This document shows positions 9,490-18,082 of a stretch of DNA of 64,000 bases, in pieces. Each line of letters opens with the position of its first letter. The first letter of the stretch is position 1. The stretch covers positions 62,001-126,000 of the forward strand of contig CAIOAK010000015.1 of assembly GCA_903855945.1 (NCBI GenBank), written 5' to 3'. The translations under genes and the position numbers were made by a program. Source of the stretch: an uncultured Anaeromyxobacter sp. GTDB taxonomy: Bacteria; Myxococcota; Myxococcia; Myxococcales; Anaeromyxobacteraceae. The notes below the pieces were generated by a model. The model was not told the origin of the DNA and made no database searches. It worked only from the letters and a program-made list of their open reading frames with translations.

Positions 9490-10337
9490 AAGAGCGTCTC
9501 CCGGGCCGCGCGGGCCTCCTCGAGCGCCTGCCGCGCCGCACCCGGCGACTCGGCGATGGCGGCCAGGATGCGGGACAGGTGGCGCTCCAGCCGCTCGGCC
9601 GCCTCCGGGACGTGGGCGTTGCGGCGCGCCACCTCCCCCTGGATGTCGAAGGCGAAGCCGGCGAGCCGGGTCATGTCGTTCATCCCCGGGCCGGCGAGGA
9701 GCCGGGCGAGCGGCCCCGCCTCCTTCGCGGCGAGCGAGAGCGCGCTCGCGACGAGGTAGGGCAGGTGGGAGACGAGCGCCACGGCCGCGTCGTGCTCGGC
9801 CGCGGTGCAGGGGGCGACCCGTGCGCCGAGCGCCTCGTGGAGGGCCGTCACGCGGGCCACGGCCTCCGCCGGGGCGCCGTCGGTGCAGACCGCCACCGTC
9901 CCCCCCTTCCAGCGATCGGCCCGGGCTCCCTCGTATCCACCGCGCCCCCCGAACATGGGGTGCGCACCCACGAAGGGGATGCGTGGGTCTCCGTCCCTGC
10001 GCGCCACCTCGACCACCTTCTCCTTCGCGCCGCCCACGTCGGTGAGCACCGCGCCGTCCGGCAGGGCGTGGGACACCGGCCCGACGAGCGCCTCGATGGC
10101 CGCCACCGGGGTGCAGAGCAGGACGAGATCCCGGTCGGCGAGCCAGGGACCGGGGGTCTCGTGCATGGCGTCGGCGACGCCGTCGGCGATCGCCCGGTCC
10201 CGCACGTCGCCCCGCGACTCGGCCGCGGCGATGTGGATCCCCGGATCGAGCGCGCGGATCCCCCGCGCCAGCGAGGCGCCCATGAGACCGAGCCCGACGA
10301 TGCCCACCCTGCGGGGCAGCCTGGGATCACCCGGCAC
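9486..10337 (-). CDS. tyrA: Prephenate (or arogenate) dehydrogenase
   Basis: 283 residues from a GTG at 10337. It oxidatively decarboxylates prephenate toward tyrosine using a nicotinamide cofactor. A Rossmann motif [14 protein letters not shown] lies at residues 11-24 and the active-site region GAHPMFGG is present. There is no ACT domain at the C-terminus and no fused chorismate mutase; a free mutase is encoded just upstream. Substrate preference (prephenate or arogenate) and cofactor preference cannot be read reliably. It sits three bases after the aroH stop and overlaps the aroA start. Confidence 0.93.
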   Translation of the reverse strand: MPGDPRLPRRVGIVGLGLMGASLARGIRALDPGIHIAAAESRGDVRDRAIADGVADAMHETPGPWLADRDLVLLCTPVAAIEALVGPVSHALPDGAVLTDVGGAKEKVVEVARRDGDPRIPFVGAHPMFGGRGGYEGARADRWKGGTVAVCTDGAPAEAVARVTALHEALGARVAPCTAAEHDAAVALVSHLPYLVASALSLAAKEAGPLARLLAGPGMNDMTRLAGFAFDIQGEVARRNAHVPEAAERLERHLSRILAAIAESPGAARQALEEARAARETLF

Positions 10338-10340
10338 CGA

Positions 10341-10724
10341 TCAACGCCCGCCGGGCAGCGGCGAGCCCTCCGGATCGGCCAGGTCGGGACGGAGCGCCCG
10401 CGCCCCGCGCAGGTAGACGTGGCGCACCGGGCGGTCGAGCGTCTCCACGTGGAGCAGGACCCGGATGATGCGGGGGAGCGACCCGGGGACCGGGATCTCC
10501 TGCGAGCAGATCATGGGGACCTGATGCCAGCCGTTCCGGACCCGGGCGGCCCGGGCCGGGAAGTCGGCGTCCAGGTCGCGCGTCACCGTGAAGATGGCCC
10601 AGCCGATGTCCTCCGGGCGGATCTGGTTCCGCTCGCAGAGGGCGTGGCACATCTCGGCCACGGCCTCCTCCATGGCCTGGACGGTGTTCTCCTGTATCTG
10701 GGTCGCGCCCCGGATCCCGCGCAT
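10341..10724 (-). CDS. aroH: Chorismate mutase, AroH type
   Basis: 127 residues, the size of the Bacillus-type trimeric chorismate mutase. It rearranges chorismate to prephenate. Family features are MRGIRGATQIQENT at the start (active-site Arg in RGAT), the AMEEAVAEM helix and the later MICSQEIPVPGSLPRIIRVLLH segment. This AroH fold differs from the AroQ helical mutases usual in enterobacteria. It is the first gene of the aromatic block and begins 12 bases after the paaK stop, without an obvious ribosome site. That suggests transcription enters from the upstream paaK/liv block or from a promoter inside paaK. Confidence 0.95.
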   Translation of the reverse strand: MRGIRGATQIQENTVQAMEEAVAEMCHALCERNQIRPEDIGWAIFTVTRDLDADFPARAARVRNGWHQVPMICSQEIPVPGSLPRIIRVLLHVETLDRPVRHVYLRGARALRPDLADPEGSPLPGGR

Positions 10725-10736
10725 GGGCCGGAGAGC

Positions 10737-11999
10737 TTACTTCCAGACGCGCCGGTCGTCGATCCGCTTCGCGCCCGCGGGGATGGTTCCGGAGGGTGCG
10801 GCCCGGACGTCGGCCTTCAGCTTGATCTCGTCCCGCAGCGCCTCGGTGAGCCGGCCGGCGAGCGCCCCGCCCGCGTCGGGCGCGGAGAGCTCCACCACGT
10901 ACTCGAGCCGATCGACGTGCCCCTCGCGGGTCACCACCGCCTGCCAGGCGGCCACCTCGGCGAAGCGCTTCATCACGCCGTCGATCTGCCCGGCGCGGAT
11001 GAAGAGCCCCTTCACCTTGACGCCGTCGCCGACGCGGCCGAGCAGCCCCTGCAGCTTCGGGGTGGTGCGGCCGCAGGCGCAGCGCTCCTCGGGCCCGAGC
11101 ACCGAGAGGTCGCCGGTGCCGAACCGGAGCAGCGGGTAGGCCACGTCGAAGAGCGTGCCCACCACCTCGCCGGGCTGGCCGGGGGCGGCCGGCTTCCCGG
11201 TCTCGAGGTCGAGCACCTCGACGATGGCCTCGGGGTGCGCGTGCCAGCCCCCCTTCTCCGGACACTCGTAGGCCAGGCAGCCCAGGTCGGCGGTTCCGTA
11301 GCCCTGCAGCACCCGGACCCCGAACCCCTCCTGGAGCTCCTGGCGCAGCGTCTCGGGGAGCATCTCGGCGAGGACGAAGGCCGCCTCGAAGGAGAGCGGC
11401 GTGCCGAGCTCCCGCGCCTTGGTGAGCAGGGCGTGCAGGAAGCTGGGGAGCCCCAGGTAGGCGCTGGCGCGCAGGTGGGACGCCACCTTCACCTGCAGCT
11501 CGGTCTGCCCCACGCCGGCCGGGATCACCGCGCAGCCCAGCGCGCGGGCGCCGGCGTCGAGCATGAAGCCGAGCGGGGTGAGGTGGTAGGAGGCGGCGTT
11601 GTGGGCCACGTCGCCGGCGCGGAAGCCGGCGGAGGCGAGCGCGTGGCGGAACCGCCAGAAGTCCTCGTGGGCGCCCTGCGGGTCGTAGATGGGGCCGGGC
11701 GACATGAAGATGCGCGCCAGTTGCCCCGGCTCGACCGCGGTGAAGCCGGCGAAGGGCGGCTCCTCGGCCTGGGCGCCGGGCAGCGTGTCCTTCCGGGTCA
11801 CCGGGATGCGGACCAGGTCGTCGAGCCCGTGGATCGACCCGGCGTCGAGCCCGGCCGACTCCAGCGTGCGCCGGGCGCGCGGGGCGCGGGCGAAGGCGTG
11901 GGCCACGGTGCGCCGGAGCCGCTCGCCCAGCGCGACGCGGCGGACCTCGGGTGACTCGCACTCCGTGGAGGGGTCGAAGACGCGGCTCGGGCGGAGCAT
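10737..11999 (-). CDS. paaK: Phenylacetate-CoA ligase family protein
   Basis: 420 residues, adenylate-forming enzyme of the PaaK group, which activates aryl acids (typically phenylacetate) to CoA thioesters through an acyl-AMP. Length and the YGTADLGCLAYECPEKG region near 236 (the motif that contacts the acyl adenylate) fit the family, as does the C-terminal domain VKVKGLFIRAGQID. The ATG at 11999 is preferred to one at 12005 because a GGTGG ribosome site lies seven bases before it. It follows the livF gene of an importer that also carries an acyl-CoA ligase, a grouping common in environmental deltaproteobacteria. True substrate unknown; benzoate-type acids are possible. Confidence 0.85.
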   Translation of the reverse strand: MLRPSRVFDPSTECESPEVRRVALGERLRRTVAHAFARAPRARRTLESAGLDAGSIHGLDDLVRIPVTRKDTLPGAQAEEPPFAGFTAVEPGQLARIFMSPGPIYDPQGAHEDFWRFRHALASAGFRAGDVAHNAASYHLTPLGFMLDAGARALGCAVIPAGVGQTELQVKVASHLRASAYLGLPSFLHALLTKARELGTPLSFEAAFVLAEMLPETLRQELQEGFGVRVLQGYGTADLGCLAYECPEKGGWHAHPEAIVEVLDLETGKPAAPGQPGEVVGTLFDVAYPLLRFGTGDLSVLGPEERCACGRTTPKLQGLLGRVGDGVKVKGLFIRAGQIDGVMKRFAEVAAWQAVVTREGHVDRLEYVVELSAPDAGGALAGRLTEALRDEIKLKADVRAAPSGTIPAGAKRIDDRRVWK

Positions 12000-12047
12000 G
12001 GTCATGCCACCTTTCCGTGGACGGGGCGGATCCGCGGACCCGCTCCT

Positions 12048-12067
12048 GCGCGGCCTGAAGGCCGCGC
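12048..12067. terminator. Perfect 9-bp inverted repeat after livF
   Basis: GCGCGGCCT-GA-AGGCCGCGC, touching the livF stop codon; paaK starts 49 bases later. No T-run. May be a processing or pausing hairpin or a REP-like element. Confidence 0.55.
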
Positions 12068-12861
12068 TATGAGAGCCAGCGCTTGCGGCGCTTGTAGAAC
12101 TTGAGGTTCTTGTAGCTCTTCTTCCCGCTCTCGCCACCGCCGCCCAGGTAGAACTCCTTCACGTCCTCGTTGGAGCGCAGCTTGTCGGGGTCGCCGTCGA
12201 GCACCACCCGGCCGTTCTCCATGATGTAGCCGTAGTCGGCGATGGAGAGCGCCAGGTTGGCGTTCTGCTCCACGAGCAGGATGGTGGTCTTCCGCTCCTC
12301 GTTGATGCGCTTGATGATCCGGAAGATCTCGGCCACCAGCAGCGGCGCGAGGCCCAGCGAGGGCTCGTCGAGCATCATGAGCTTGGGACGCGCCATGAGG
12401 GCGCGGCTGATGGCGAGCATCTGCTGCTCGCCGCCGGAGAGGTAGCCGGCCAGCTTCTTCCGCCGTTCCCGGAGGCGCGGGAAGAACTCGTAGCAGGCCT
12501 CCTTGTCGGCGCGGAGGCCGGCCCGGTCGTTCCGGGTGTAGCCCCCCATGTCGATGTTCTCCTCGACGGTGAGGTCCTCGAAGACCCGGCGACCCTCCAT
12601 GACCTGGAAGATGCCGCGGCGGACCACGATCTCGGGGGGAAGCTCGTGCACCGGCTGCCCCTCGAAGAAGATGCCGCCGTCGGTGACCTCGCCCTCCTCG
12701 CTGTGGAGCAGGCCGGAGATGGCCTTGAGGGTGGTGGACTTCCCGGCGCCGTTCGAGCCGAGCAGCGCCACGATCTTCCCCTCCGGCACCTGCAGGGAGA
12801 GCCCCTTCAGGACCAGGATCACGTCGTCGTAGATGACCTCGACGTTCTTCAGCTCGAGCAT
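12067..12861 (-). CDS. livF: ABC transporter ATPase, LivF type
   Basis: 264 residues. Second ATPase of a branched-chain amino acid type (HAAT) importer. Walker A is GSNGAGKST near 35-43, the signature is LSGGEQQML and Walker B is LMMLDEPSLGLAP. LivF proteins usually stop near 235 residues. This one carries about 25 extra residues: a GGGGESG linker followed by a strongly basic tail (KKSYKNLKFYKRRKRW). The stop codon overlaps the base of a perfect 9-bp-stem hairpin (12048-12067). It lies downstream of livK in a livG-acsl-livH-livM-livK-livF order. Confidence 0.93.
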   Translation of the reverse strand: MLELKNVEVIYDDVILVLKGLSLQVPEGKIVALLGSNGAGKSTTLKAISGLLHSEEGEVTDGGIFFEGQPVHELPPEIVVRRGIFQVMEGRRVFEDLTVEENIDMGGYTRNDRAGLRADKEACYEFFPRLRERRKKLAGYLSGGEQQMLAISRALMARPKLMMLDEPSLGLAPLLVAEIFRIIKRINEERKTTILLVEQNANLALSIADYGYIMENGRVVLDGDPDKLRSNEDVKEFYLGGGGESGKKSYKNLKFYKRRKRWLS

Positions 12862-12921
12862 CCGCAGGGCTCCCAGCCAGGAGGGAGGCGGGCGGGACCC
12901 GATGGCCCCGCCCGCCCTGGT

Positions 12922-12936
12922 TTCACTTATAGTCTA
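12922..12936. repeat. Dispersed palindrome copy, two mismatches (livK stop)
   Basis: TTCAC-TTATA-GTCTA; covers the livK stop codon. Followed by CAGACCG, as is the copy at 60636. Confidence 0.5.
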
Positions 12937-14133
12937 CAGACCGAACCACTCCTTGGTGCGCGGCATGATGTAGTCGCCGATCTTCACGAGCTTGCCGTTC
13001 TGGATCTGGTAGATGCTCGTGGTCATGGTGGGGCGGTGGTCGGCGGGGGTGTAGGTCACCGACTGGGAGAGGCCGCCGGTGGAGAAGTCGGCCAGCTTCT
13101 CGACGGCCGCCTTCACGCCCGGCCCGTTCATCTGGCCGGCCTTGTCGGCGCCCCGGAGCCCCTCCGTCCACACCAGGCAGCTGGCCCAGCCGCGGACGTA
13201 CATGGCGTCGTGCTTGTCGGTGGGGTGGTACTTCTGGTGCGCCGCCTCGAGCATCTTCATGCCCGGGACCGGGGTGCCGAAGGGGACGTGGGGGACGACG
13301 CCGGTCACGCCCTCGGCGAGGGGGCCGGCCACGGCCACCAGCGACTCGGAGAAGCCGTAGGGGTTCGAGCCGAACTTCACGGTGAGGCCGAGCTTCTTGG
13401 CGTCGCGGAGCACGAGCGACACGCCGGTGGTGGTGACGTTGATGTAGGCGTACTCCACCCCCTTCTGCTTCATGGTCAGCAGCTGGCTGGTGGCGTCCTG
13501 GAAGTTGGGCGGCAGCACCGCCTCGTCCACCACGTCCACGCCGATCTCGGCGGCGTACTTCCTGCCCGCGGCGAGGGGGGCCTTGCCGTAGGCGTTGTCG
13601 CCGAACATGAAGGCCACCTTGGCCTTCCCCTTGCCGCCGCCCTTCCCGTAGTCCTGCTTCACCCAGTCGAGCCAGCTGCGGAGCTGCTCGGAGTAGGTGG
13701 GGGCCACGAAGAAGTTGTAGGGGAACTTCGACGGGTCGGAGAGCGGCGCCGCGAAGGAGCCGGAGAAGTAGGGGATCTTGTCCTGGCCCACGAAGTCCTT
13801 CAGGGCCTCCGTGTCGCCGGTGCCCCAGCCCTGGATCATCACGACCTTGTCGTCGTTGACGAACTTCTTGTAGAGGGCGCGGGCCTGGTCGATCTTGTAG
13901 CCGTAGTCGGCGCCGAGGAGCTTGATCTTCTTGCCGCCGATCCCGCCGGCGTCGTTGGTCACGGCCACGCAGTCCTGCACGCCCTGGGCGAAGGGCTTGC
14001 CCACGTCCGAGGTGACGCCGGTGAGGTCGAAGATGCCGCCGACCTTGATCTCCTGCTGGGCCGAGGCCCAGGACGGGACGAGCGCCGCAAGGGCTGCGGC
14101 GAGGATGCCTGCCAGGCTCTTCTGCACGTTCAT
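12934..14133 (-). CDS. livK: ABC transporter substrate-binding protein, LivK type
   Basis: 399 residues. Periplasmic type 1 ligand-binding protein of the HAAT importer family. A signal peptide (MNVQKSLAGILAAALAALVPSWASA) precedes QQEIKVGGIFDLTG, the usual entry to the first lobe. The ATG at 14133 has a strong AGGAGGA ribosome site. The family binds branched-chain or aromatic amino acids, short amides or aromatic acids. The neighbouring CoA ligases suggest an organic acid, but that is inference. Degenerate copies of the dispersed palindrome lie on both sides: one between livM and the start (14146-14160), one covering the stop codon (12922-12936). Confidence 0.93.
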   Translation of the reverse strand: MNVQKSLAGILAAALAALVPSWASAQQEIKVGGIFDLTGVTSDVGKPFAQGVQDCVAVTNDAGGIGGKKIKLLGADYGYKIDQARALYKKFVNDDKVVMIQGWGTGDTEALKDFVGQDKIPYFSGSFAAPLSDPSKFPYNFFVAPTYSEQLRSWLDWVKQDYGKGGGKGKAKVAFMFGDNAYGKAPLAAGRKYAAEIGVDVVDEAVLPPNFQDATSQLLTMKQKGVEYAYINVTTTGVSLVLRDAKKLGLTVKFGSNPYGFSESLVAVAGPLAEGVTGVVPHVPFGTPVPGMKMLEAAHQKYHPTDKHDAMYVRGWASCLVWTEGLRGADKAGQMNGPGVKAAVEKLADFSTGGLSQSVTYTPADHRPTMTTSIYQIQNGKLVKIGDYIMPRTKEWFGL

Positions 14134-14145
14134 GATTCCTCCTGT

Positions 14146-14160
14146 TTCACTGTCGGTCAA
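14146..14160. repeat. Dispersed palindrome copy, one mismatch (upstream of livK)
   Basis: TTCAC-TGTCG-GTCAA, 12 bases before the livK start, between livM and livK. Confidence 0.65.
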
Positions 14161-14187
14161 CTACGCGGGGGGCTCGCTGCGGGGCTG

Positions 14188-15231
14188 CTAGTACGAGAAC
14201 GGGTACAGCTTCCAGTAGGCCTTGATGTGGTTCCACCGGGCGGCCATGCCGTCCGGCTCGAAGATCAGGAAGAGGACCACCACCAGGCCGAACACGCCGG
14301 TCTTGATGGGGGCGACGATGACCATCAGGGAGGGCCAGTAGGAACCCAGCGCGTCGGTGGCGAGCCGGAGCATCTCCGGGAGCAGGGTGATGAAGATGGC
14401 GCCGAAGATGGAGCCCAGGATCGAGCCCAGGCCGCCGATGATCACCATGCCCAGGTAGTCGATGGCCAGCGTGATGGGGAAGTTCTCCGGGCTGATGAGC
14501 CGGGCCTGGTAGGCGAGCAGCGAGCCGGCCACCCCGATGATGAAGGAGGACACCGCGAAGGAGAGCAGCTTGTAGCGGAAGACGTCCACGCCCATGACCT
14601 CGGCGGAGATGTCCTGGTCTCGGATGGCGACGAAGGCCTTGCCCACCTTGGTGCGGAAGAGGTTCTTGGTGAAGAAGAGCAGCCCCACCATCACCGGGAG
14701 GATGAGGTAGTACATGCTCCGGTCGTCGGAGAGGGCCAGCCCGGCGAAGTGCGCCGGCGGAACGGAGATGCCGTTCACGCCACCGGTCATCGCGTCCCAG
14801 TGGGTGACGATGAACTCCACGATGTAGTGGGCCGCCAGCGTGGCCACCGCCAGGTACAGCCCCTTGAGCCGCAGCGAGGGGATGCCGAAGACCAGCCCCA
14901 CCAGCGCCGTGAGCAGCCCGGAGAGGGGGATCACCACCACGAAGGGCAAGCCCGCCTTGCCGGCCATGGCCGCGGTCGCGAAGCCGCCCACGGCCAGGAA
15001 GGCGGCGGTCCCGAGGGAGATGAGGCCGGTGTAGCCGGTGACGACGTTCAGCCCGGTGGCGGCGATGATGGCGATGAAGATGCGGCTCAGGACGTCGAGC
15101 CAGTAGGTGCTGGCGAACCCGGGCAGCACGAGCAGGAAGACGAGCAGGCCGGCGAGCAGCACCCGCGGCAGCGGGGACTCGAAGAGCGACATGTCCTCGG
15201 CGTAGCTCTGGCGGAAATCCCCACAGCGCAT
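14188..15231 (-). CDS. livM: ABC transporter permease, LivM type
   Basis: 347 residues, polytopic inner-membrane permease. The HAAT permease motif region GYTGLISLGTAAFLAVGG is present near residues 55-75, followed by alternating hydrophobic segments and the conserved cytoplasmic loop IPSLRLKGLYLAVATLA. The ATG at 15231 is preferred because an AGGAGG ribosome site overlaps the livH stop 7 bases upstream. The C-terminus reads on after the last helix into a short hydrophilic tail. Acts with LivH to form the channel. Confidence 0.93.
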   Translation of the reverse strand: MRCGDFRQSYAEDMSLFESPLPRVLLAGLLVFLLVLPGFASTYWLDVLSRIFIAIIAATGLNVVTGYTGLISLGTAAFLAVGGFATAAMAGKAGLPFVVVIPLSGLLTALVGLVFGIPSLRLKGLYLAVATLAAHYIVEFIVTHWDAMTGGVNGISVPPAHFAGLALSDDRSMYYLILPVMVGLLFFTKNLFRTKVGKAFVAIRDQDISAEVMGVDVFRYKLLSFAVSSFIIGVAGSLLAYQARLISPENFPITLAIDYLGMVIIGGLGSILGSIFGAIFITLLPEMLRLATDALGSYWPSLMVIVAPIKTGVFGLVVVLFLIFEPDGMAARWNHIKAYWKLYPFSY

Positions 15232-15241
15232 CCGTGTCCTC

Positions 15242-16129
15242 CTAGACCCGCTCGATCTTGATCTTGCCGAAGAGGCCGTACGGCTTGATGGTGAGGATGA
15301 GAACCAGCACGACGAAGGGCGCGACCTCCTTGGCCCCGCCCCCCACCAGCGGGTCGAGGTATCCACCCGCCAGGTTCTCGAGGATGCCCATGATCGGGCC
15401 GCCCACGATGGCCCCGGCGATGGAGTCGAGCCCGCCCAGGATCACCACCGGGATGACCTTGAGCCCGAAGAAGGCCATGGCCCCGTCGAGGCCGCCGCGC
15501 ACGCCGGCGAGCAGCACGCCGCCGATGGCCGAGACCACCGCGGCGATCGACCAGGCGAGCGCGAAGATGCGCTTCACCGAGATGCCCATGGAGAGGGACA
15601 CCTGCTGCGAGAAGGCGGTGGCGCGCATGGCCACCCCCGAGCGGGTGTACTTGAAGAAGAGCGTGAAGAGGATGAGCAGCACCGCCACGCTGAGAAGGCT
15701 GTAGAGGTACCCCTGCGAGACGGGCAGGGGCCCGATGCGCACCGGCTCGGCCGGGAAGATGTTCGGGAAGGGCTGGAGCTCGGTGCCCCAGATGCCCTGC
15801 ACGATGGCCTTGAGCAGCGAGGAGAGCCCCAGCGTCACCATGATGAGGGAGATGACCGGCTCCCCGATCATGGGGCGCAGGATGAGCCGCTCGGTGAGGA
15901 TGCCCATGAGCGCGGAGAAGACGAGCGTGAGCAGGAAGGCCCAGAAGAAGGGCACCTGGTACTGCACGGTGAGCGTCAGGCAGATGTAGGCGCCCAGCAC
16001 CAGGAACTCGCCCTGGGCGAAGTTGAGCACGCTGGTGGACTTGTAGATGACGACGAAGCCCAGCCCGACGAGGGAGTAGATGCTCCCCACCACCACCCCG
16101 TTGAGCAGGAGCTGGAGGAAGAACTCCAT
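15242..16129 (-). CDS. livH: ABC transporter permease, LivH type
   Basis: 295 residues. Partner permease of LivM. Typical opening LLLNGVVVGSIYSLVGLGFVVIYKSTSVLNFAQGEF with the LNFAQGE motif near 36-42, then about eight membrane helices and GGLDSIAGAIVGG near the C-terminal third. The ATG at 16129 shares a base with the stop of the acyl-CoA ligase gene (TGATG). A GGAAAGG site lies about 8 bases before it, so translation is coupled. Length is normal. Confidence 0.94.
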   Translation of the reverse strand: MEFFLQLLLNGVVVGSIYSLVGLGFVVIYKSTSVLNFAQGEFLVLGAYICLTLTVQYQVPFFWAFLLTLVFSALMGILTERLILRPMIGEPVISLIMVTLGLSSLLKAIVQGIWGTELQPFPNIFPAEPVRIGPLPVSQGYLYSLLSVAVLLILFTLFFKYTRSGVAMRATAFSQQVSLSMGISVKRIFALAWSIAAVVSAIGGVLLAGVRGGLDGAMAFFGLKVIPVVILGGLDSIAGAIVGGPIMGILENLAGGYLDPLVGGGAKEVAPFVVLVLILTIKPYGLFGKIKIERV

Positions 16130-18066
16130 CAGGCTGCCTTTCCGGTGCTCTGGGCCAGGATGCGCACGAGCAGCGTGGTCTGGATGCGGGTGGTCTTGCC
16201 GTCCTGGAACTTGATGGTGGTGTCGATGTCCACCGCCTCCCGGTCGCCGTAGAGCGCGTCGATGACCACCTTGTAGCGCTCCTCCACGAAGCCGCGCCGC
16301 ACCTTGCGCGTGCGGGTCAGCTCCTCGTCGTCGGCGTCCAGCTCCTTGTAGAGGAGGACGAACTTGCGGATGCTGGCGGCCGCCGGGAGCGTCTCGTTGA
16401 CCTGGTCGACCTCCTTGTGCACGAGGTCGTAGACCTGGGGCTTGGCCGAGAGGTCGGTGTAGGTGGTGTAGGAGATCTTGTTCTTCTCCGCCCACTTCCC
16501 CACCACGCCCATGTCGATGTTGAGCATGGCGGTGAGGTACGGGCGCCCCTTGCCCACCACCACCGCCTCCTTCACGAAGGGGGAGAACTTGAGCCGGTTC
16601 TCGATGAACTGGGGCGAGTACTGGGTGCCGTCGGCCAGCTGCATCACGTCCTTGATGCGGTCGATGACCACGAGCTGGCCGTCCTCGGCGAGGTAGCCGG
16701 CGTCGCCGGAGTGGAGCCAGCCGTCGGAGACGGTCGAGGCGGTGGCCTCGTCGTTCTTGTAGTACCCGAGGAAGACCGCGTCGCTGCGGGAGAGGATCTC
16801 CCCCTTGTCGGAGATCTTCACCTCGGTGCCGGGGATGGGCACCCCCACGGTGTGGAACTGGATGTCGTCGCTGCGGTGGATGCAGGAGATGCCGCTGATC
16901 TCGGTCTGCCCGTAGATCTGCTTGAGCGGCACGTCCATGGCGTGGAAGAAGCGGAAGACATCGGGGCCGAGTGCGGCGCCACCGGTGGACGCGCTGCGCA
17001 GGCGGCTGAAGCCGAGCCGGTCCTTCAGCGCCCGGAAGAGCGCCCAGTACCCCAGCTTGTGGAGGAGGGCCAGCCCGGTCGGCACCGGCTTCTTCTGGAA
17101 CCGGAGGTCGGCCACCTTCTGCCCCACCGGCATCCAGCGCTCGTACATGAAGCGCTTGAACGGGGTGGTGTCCATGATCTTCACCTGCACCGTGGAGGTG
17201 AGGTTCTCCCAGATGCGGGGCGGCGCGAACATCACGTTCGGCCCGATCTCCCGGATGTCCTCCATCACCGTCTCGGGCTGCTCGGGGAAGTTCACCGTGA
17301 AGCCCACCGCGAGCGCGGTGGAGAGCGACATCATCTGCTCGCCTATCCAGGCCAGCGGGAGGAAGGAGACGAACTCGTCGTCGGGCAGCTTGGGATCGAC
17401 GGAGCTCAGCGAGAGGGACATCGACAACAGATTCCGGAAGGAGAGCATCGCCCCCTTGGGAAACCCGGTGGTGCCCGAGGTGTAGCAGATGATGGCCACG
17501 TCGGAGACCTTGCCGCGCCGGACGCTCTCCTCCCAGGATTCGGGCCGGTGGGCCAGGTACTCCCGCCCCTTCTCCTCCACCCCCTCGAAGGAGAGGAGCT
17601 TCGGATGGTCGTAGTTCCGCAGACCGCGGGGATCGGTGAAGATCACGGCGCGGACCTTGGGCAGCTTCTCGAGCATGTCGAGGATCTTGTCGACCTGCTC
17701 CTGGTCCTCGGCGACCACGAAGGTGGCGTCGCAGTGGTCGATGACGAACGCCACCTCGTTGAGGTTGGAGTCCTGGTAGAGCCCCACCGACGCGCCGCCG
17801 GCGCCCTGGGCGGCCACCTCGGCCCAGACCCACTCCGGGCGGTTGTCCCCGATGATGGCCACCTTGTCGCCGGGCTGCATCCCCAGCGAGACGAGCCCCA
17901 TGGAGAAGTCCCGGACGTGGTCGTGATATTCACGCCAAGTGAATGGCTGCCAGATCCCGAACTCCTTCTCCCGCATGGCCACCCTGTCGGGGTGAAGCCC
18001 GGCGTTGCGGACGAGGAGCTTGGGGAAGGTGTCGTTTCCCAGGAGGGTGTCGAGGATGTCGGCCAC
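16129..18066 (-). CDS. Long-chain acyl-CoA synthetase (AMP-forming)
   Basis: 645 residues, ANL superfamily, size of long-chain fatty acid CoA ligases. Motifs: P-loop-like CYTSGTTGFPKGAML near 195, YGQTEISG near 388 and SDGWLHSGDAGYL near 450. The C-terminal subdomain carries VIDRIKDVMQLADG and a KVRR segment near the end in place of the classic final lysine motif. GTG start at 18066 with GGGGGAG eight bases upstream. Its location between livG and livH implies that the imported compound is thioesterified after uptake. A perfect TTCAC-N5-GTGAA palindrome sits in the codons for FTWREY (17929-17943), using CCA, ACT, CGT, GAA and TAT codons. Confidence 0.92.
   Translation of the reverse strand: MADILDTLLGNDTFPKLLVRNAGLHPDRVAMREKEFGIWQPFTWREYHDHVRDFSMGLVSLGMQPGDKVAIIGDNRPEWVWAEVAAQGAGGASVGLYQDSNLNEVAFVIDHCDATFVVAEDQEQVDKILDMLEKLPKVRAVIFTDPRGLRNYDHPKLLSFEGVEEKGREYLAHRPESWEESVRRGKVSDVAIICYTSGTTGFPKGAMLSFRNLLSMSLSLSSVDPKLPDDEFVSFLPLAWIGEQMMSLSTALAVGFTVNFPEQPETVMEDIREIGPNVMFAPPRIWENLTSTVQVKIMDTTPFKRFMYERWMPVGQKVADLRFQKKPVPTGLALLHKLGYWALFRALKDRLGFSRLRSASTGGAALGPDVFRFFHAMDVPLKQIYGQTEISGISCIHRSDDIQFHTVGVPIPGTEVKISDKGEILSRSDAVFLGYYKNDEATASTVSDGWLHSGDAGYLAEDGQLVVIDRIKDVMQLADGTQYSPQFIENRLKFSPFVKEAVVVGKGRPYLTAMLNIDMGVVGKWAEKNKISYTTYTDLSAKPQVYDLVHKEVDQVNETLPAAASIRKFVLLYKELDADDEELTRTRKVRRGFVEERYKVVIDALYGDREAVDIDTTIKFQDGKTTRIQTTLLVRILAQSTGKAA
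17929..17943. repeat. Dispersed palindrome copy, exact (in acyl-CoA synthetase gene)
   Basis: TTCAC-GCCAA-GTGAA, exact core, flanked by A and T. Confidence 0.8.
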
Positions 18067-18082
18067 GTGCGAGCTCCCCCGG

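Noticed and set aside
17289-17299. TTCACCGTGAA in the acyl-CoA synthetase gene, a parS-like compact palindrome
   Set aside because: Spacer is one base instead of five, and the codons (GGC TTC ACG GTG AAC type) are the common ones.
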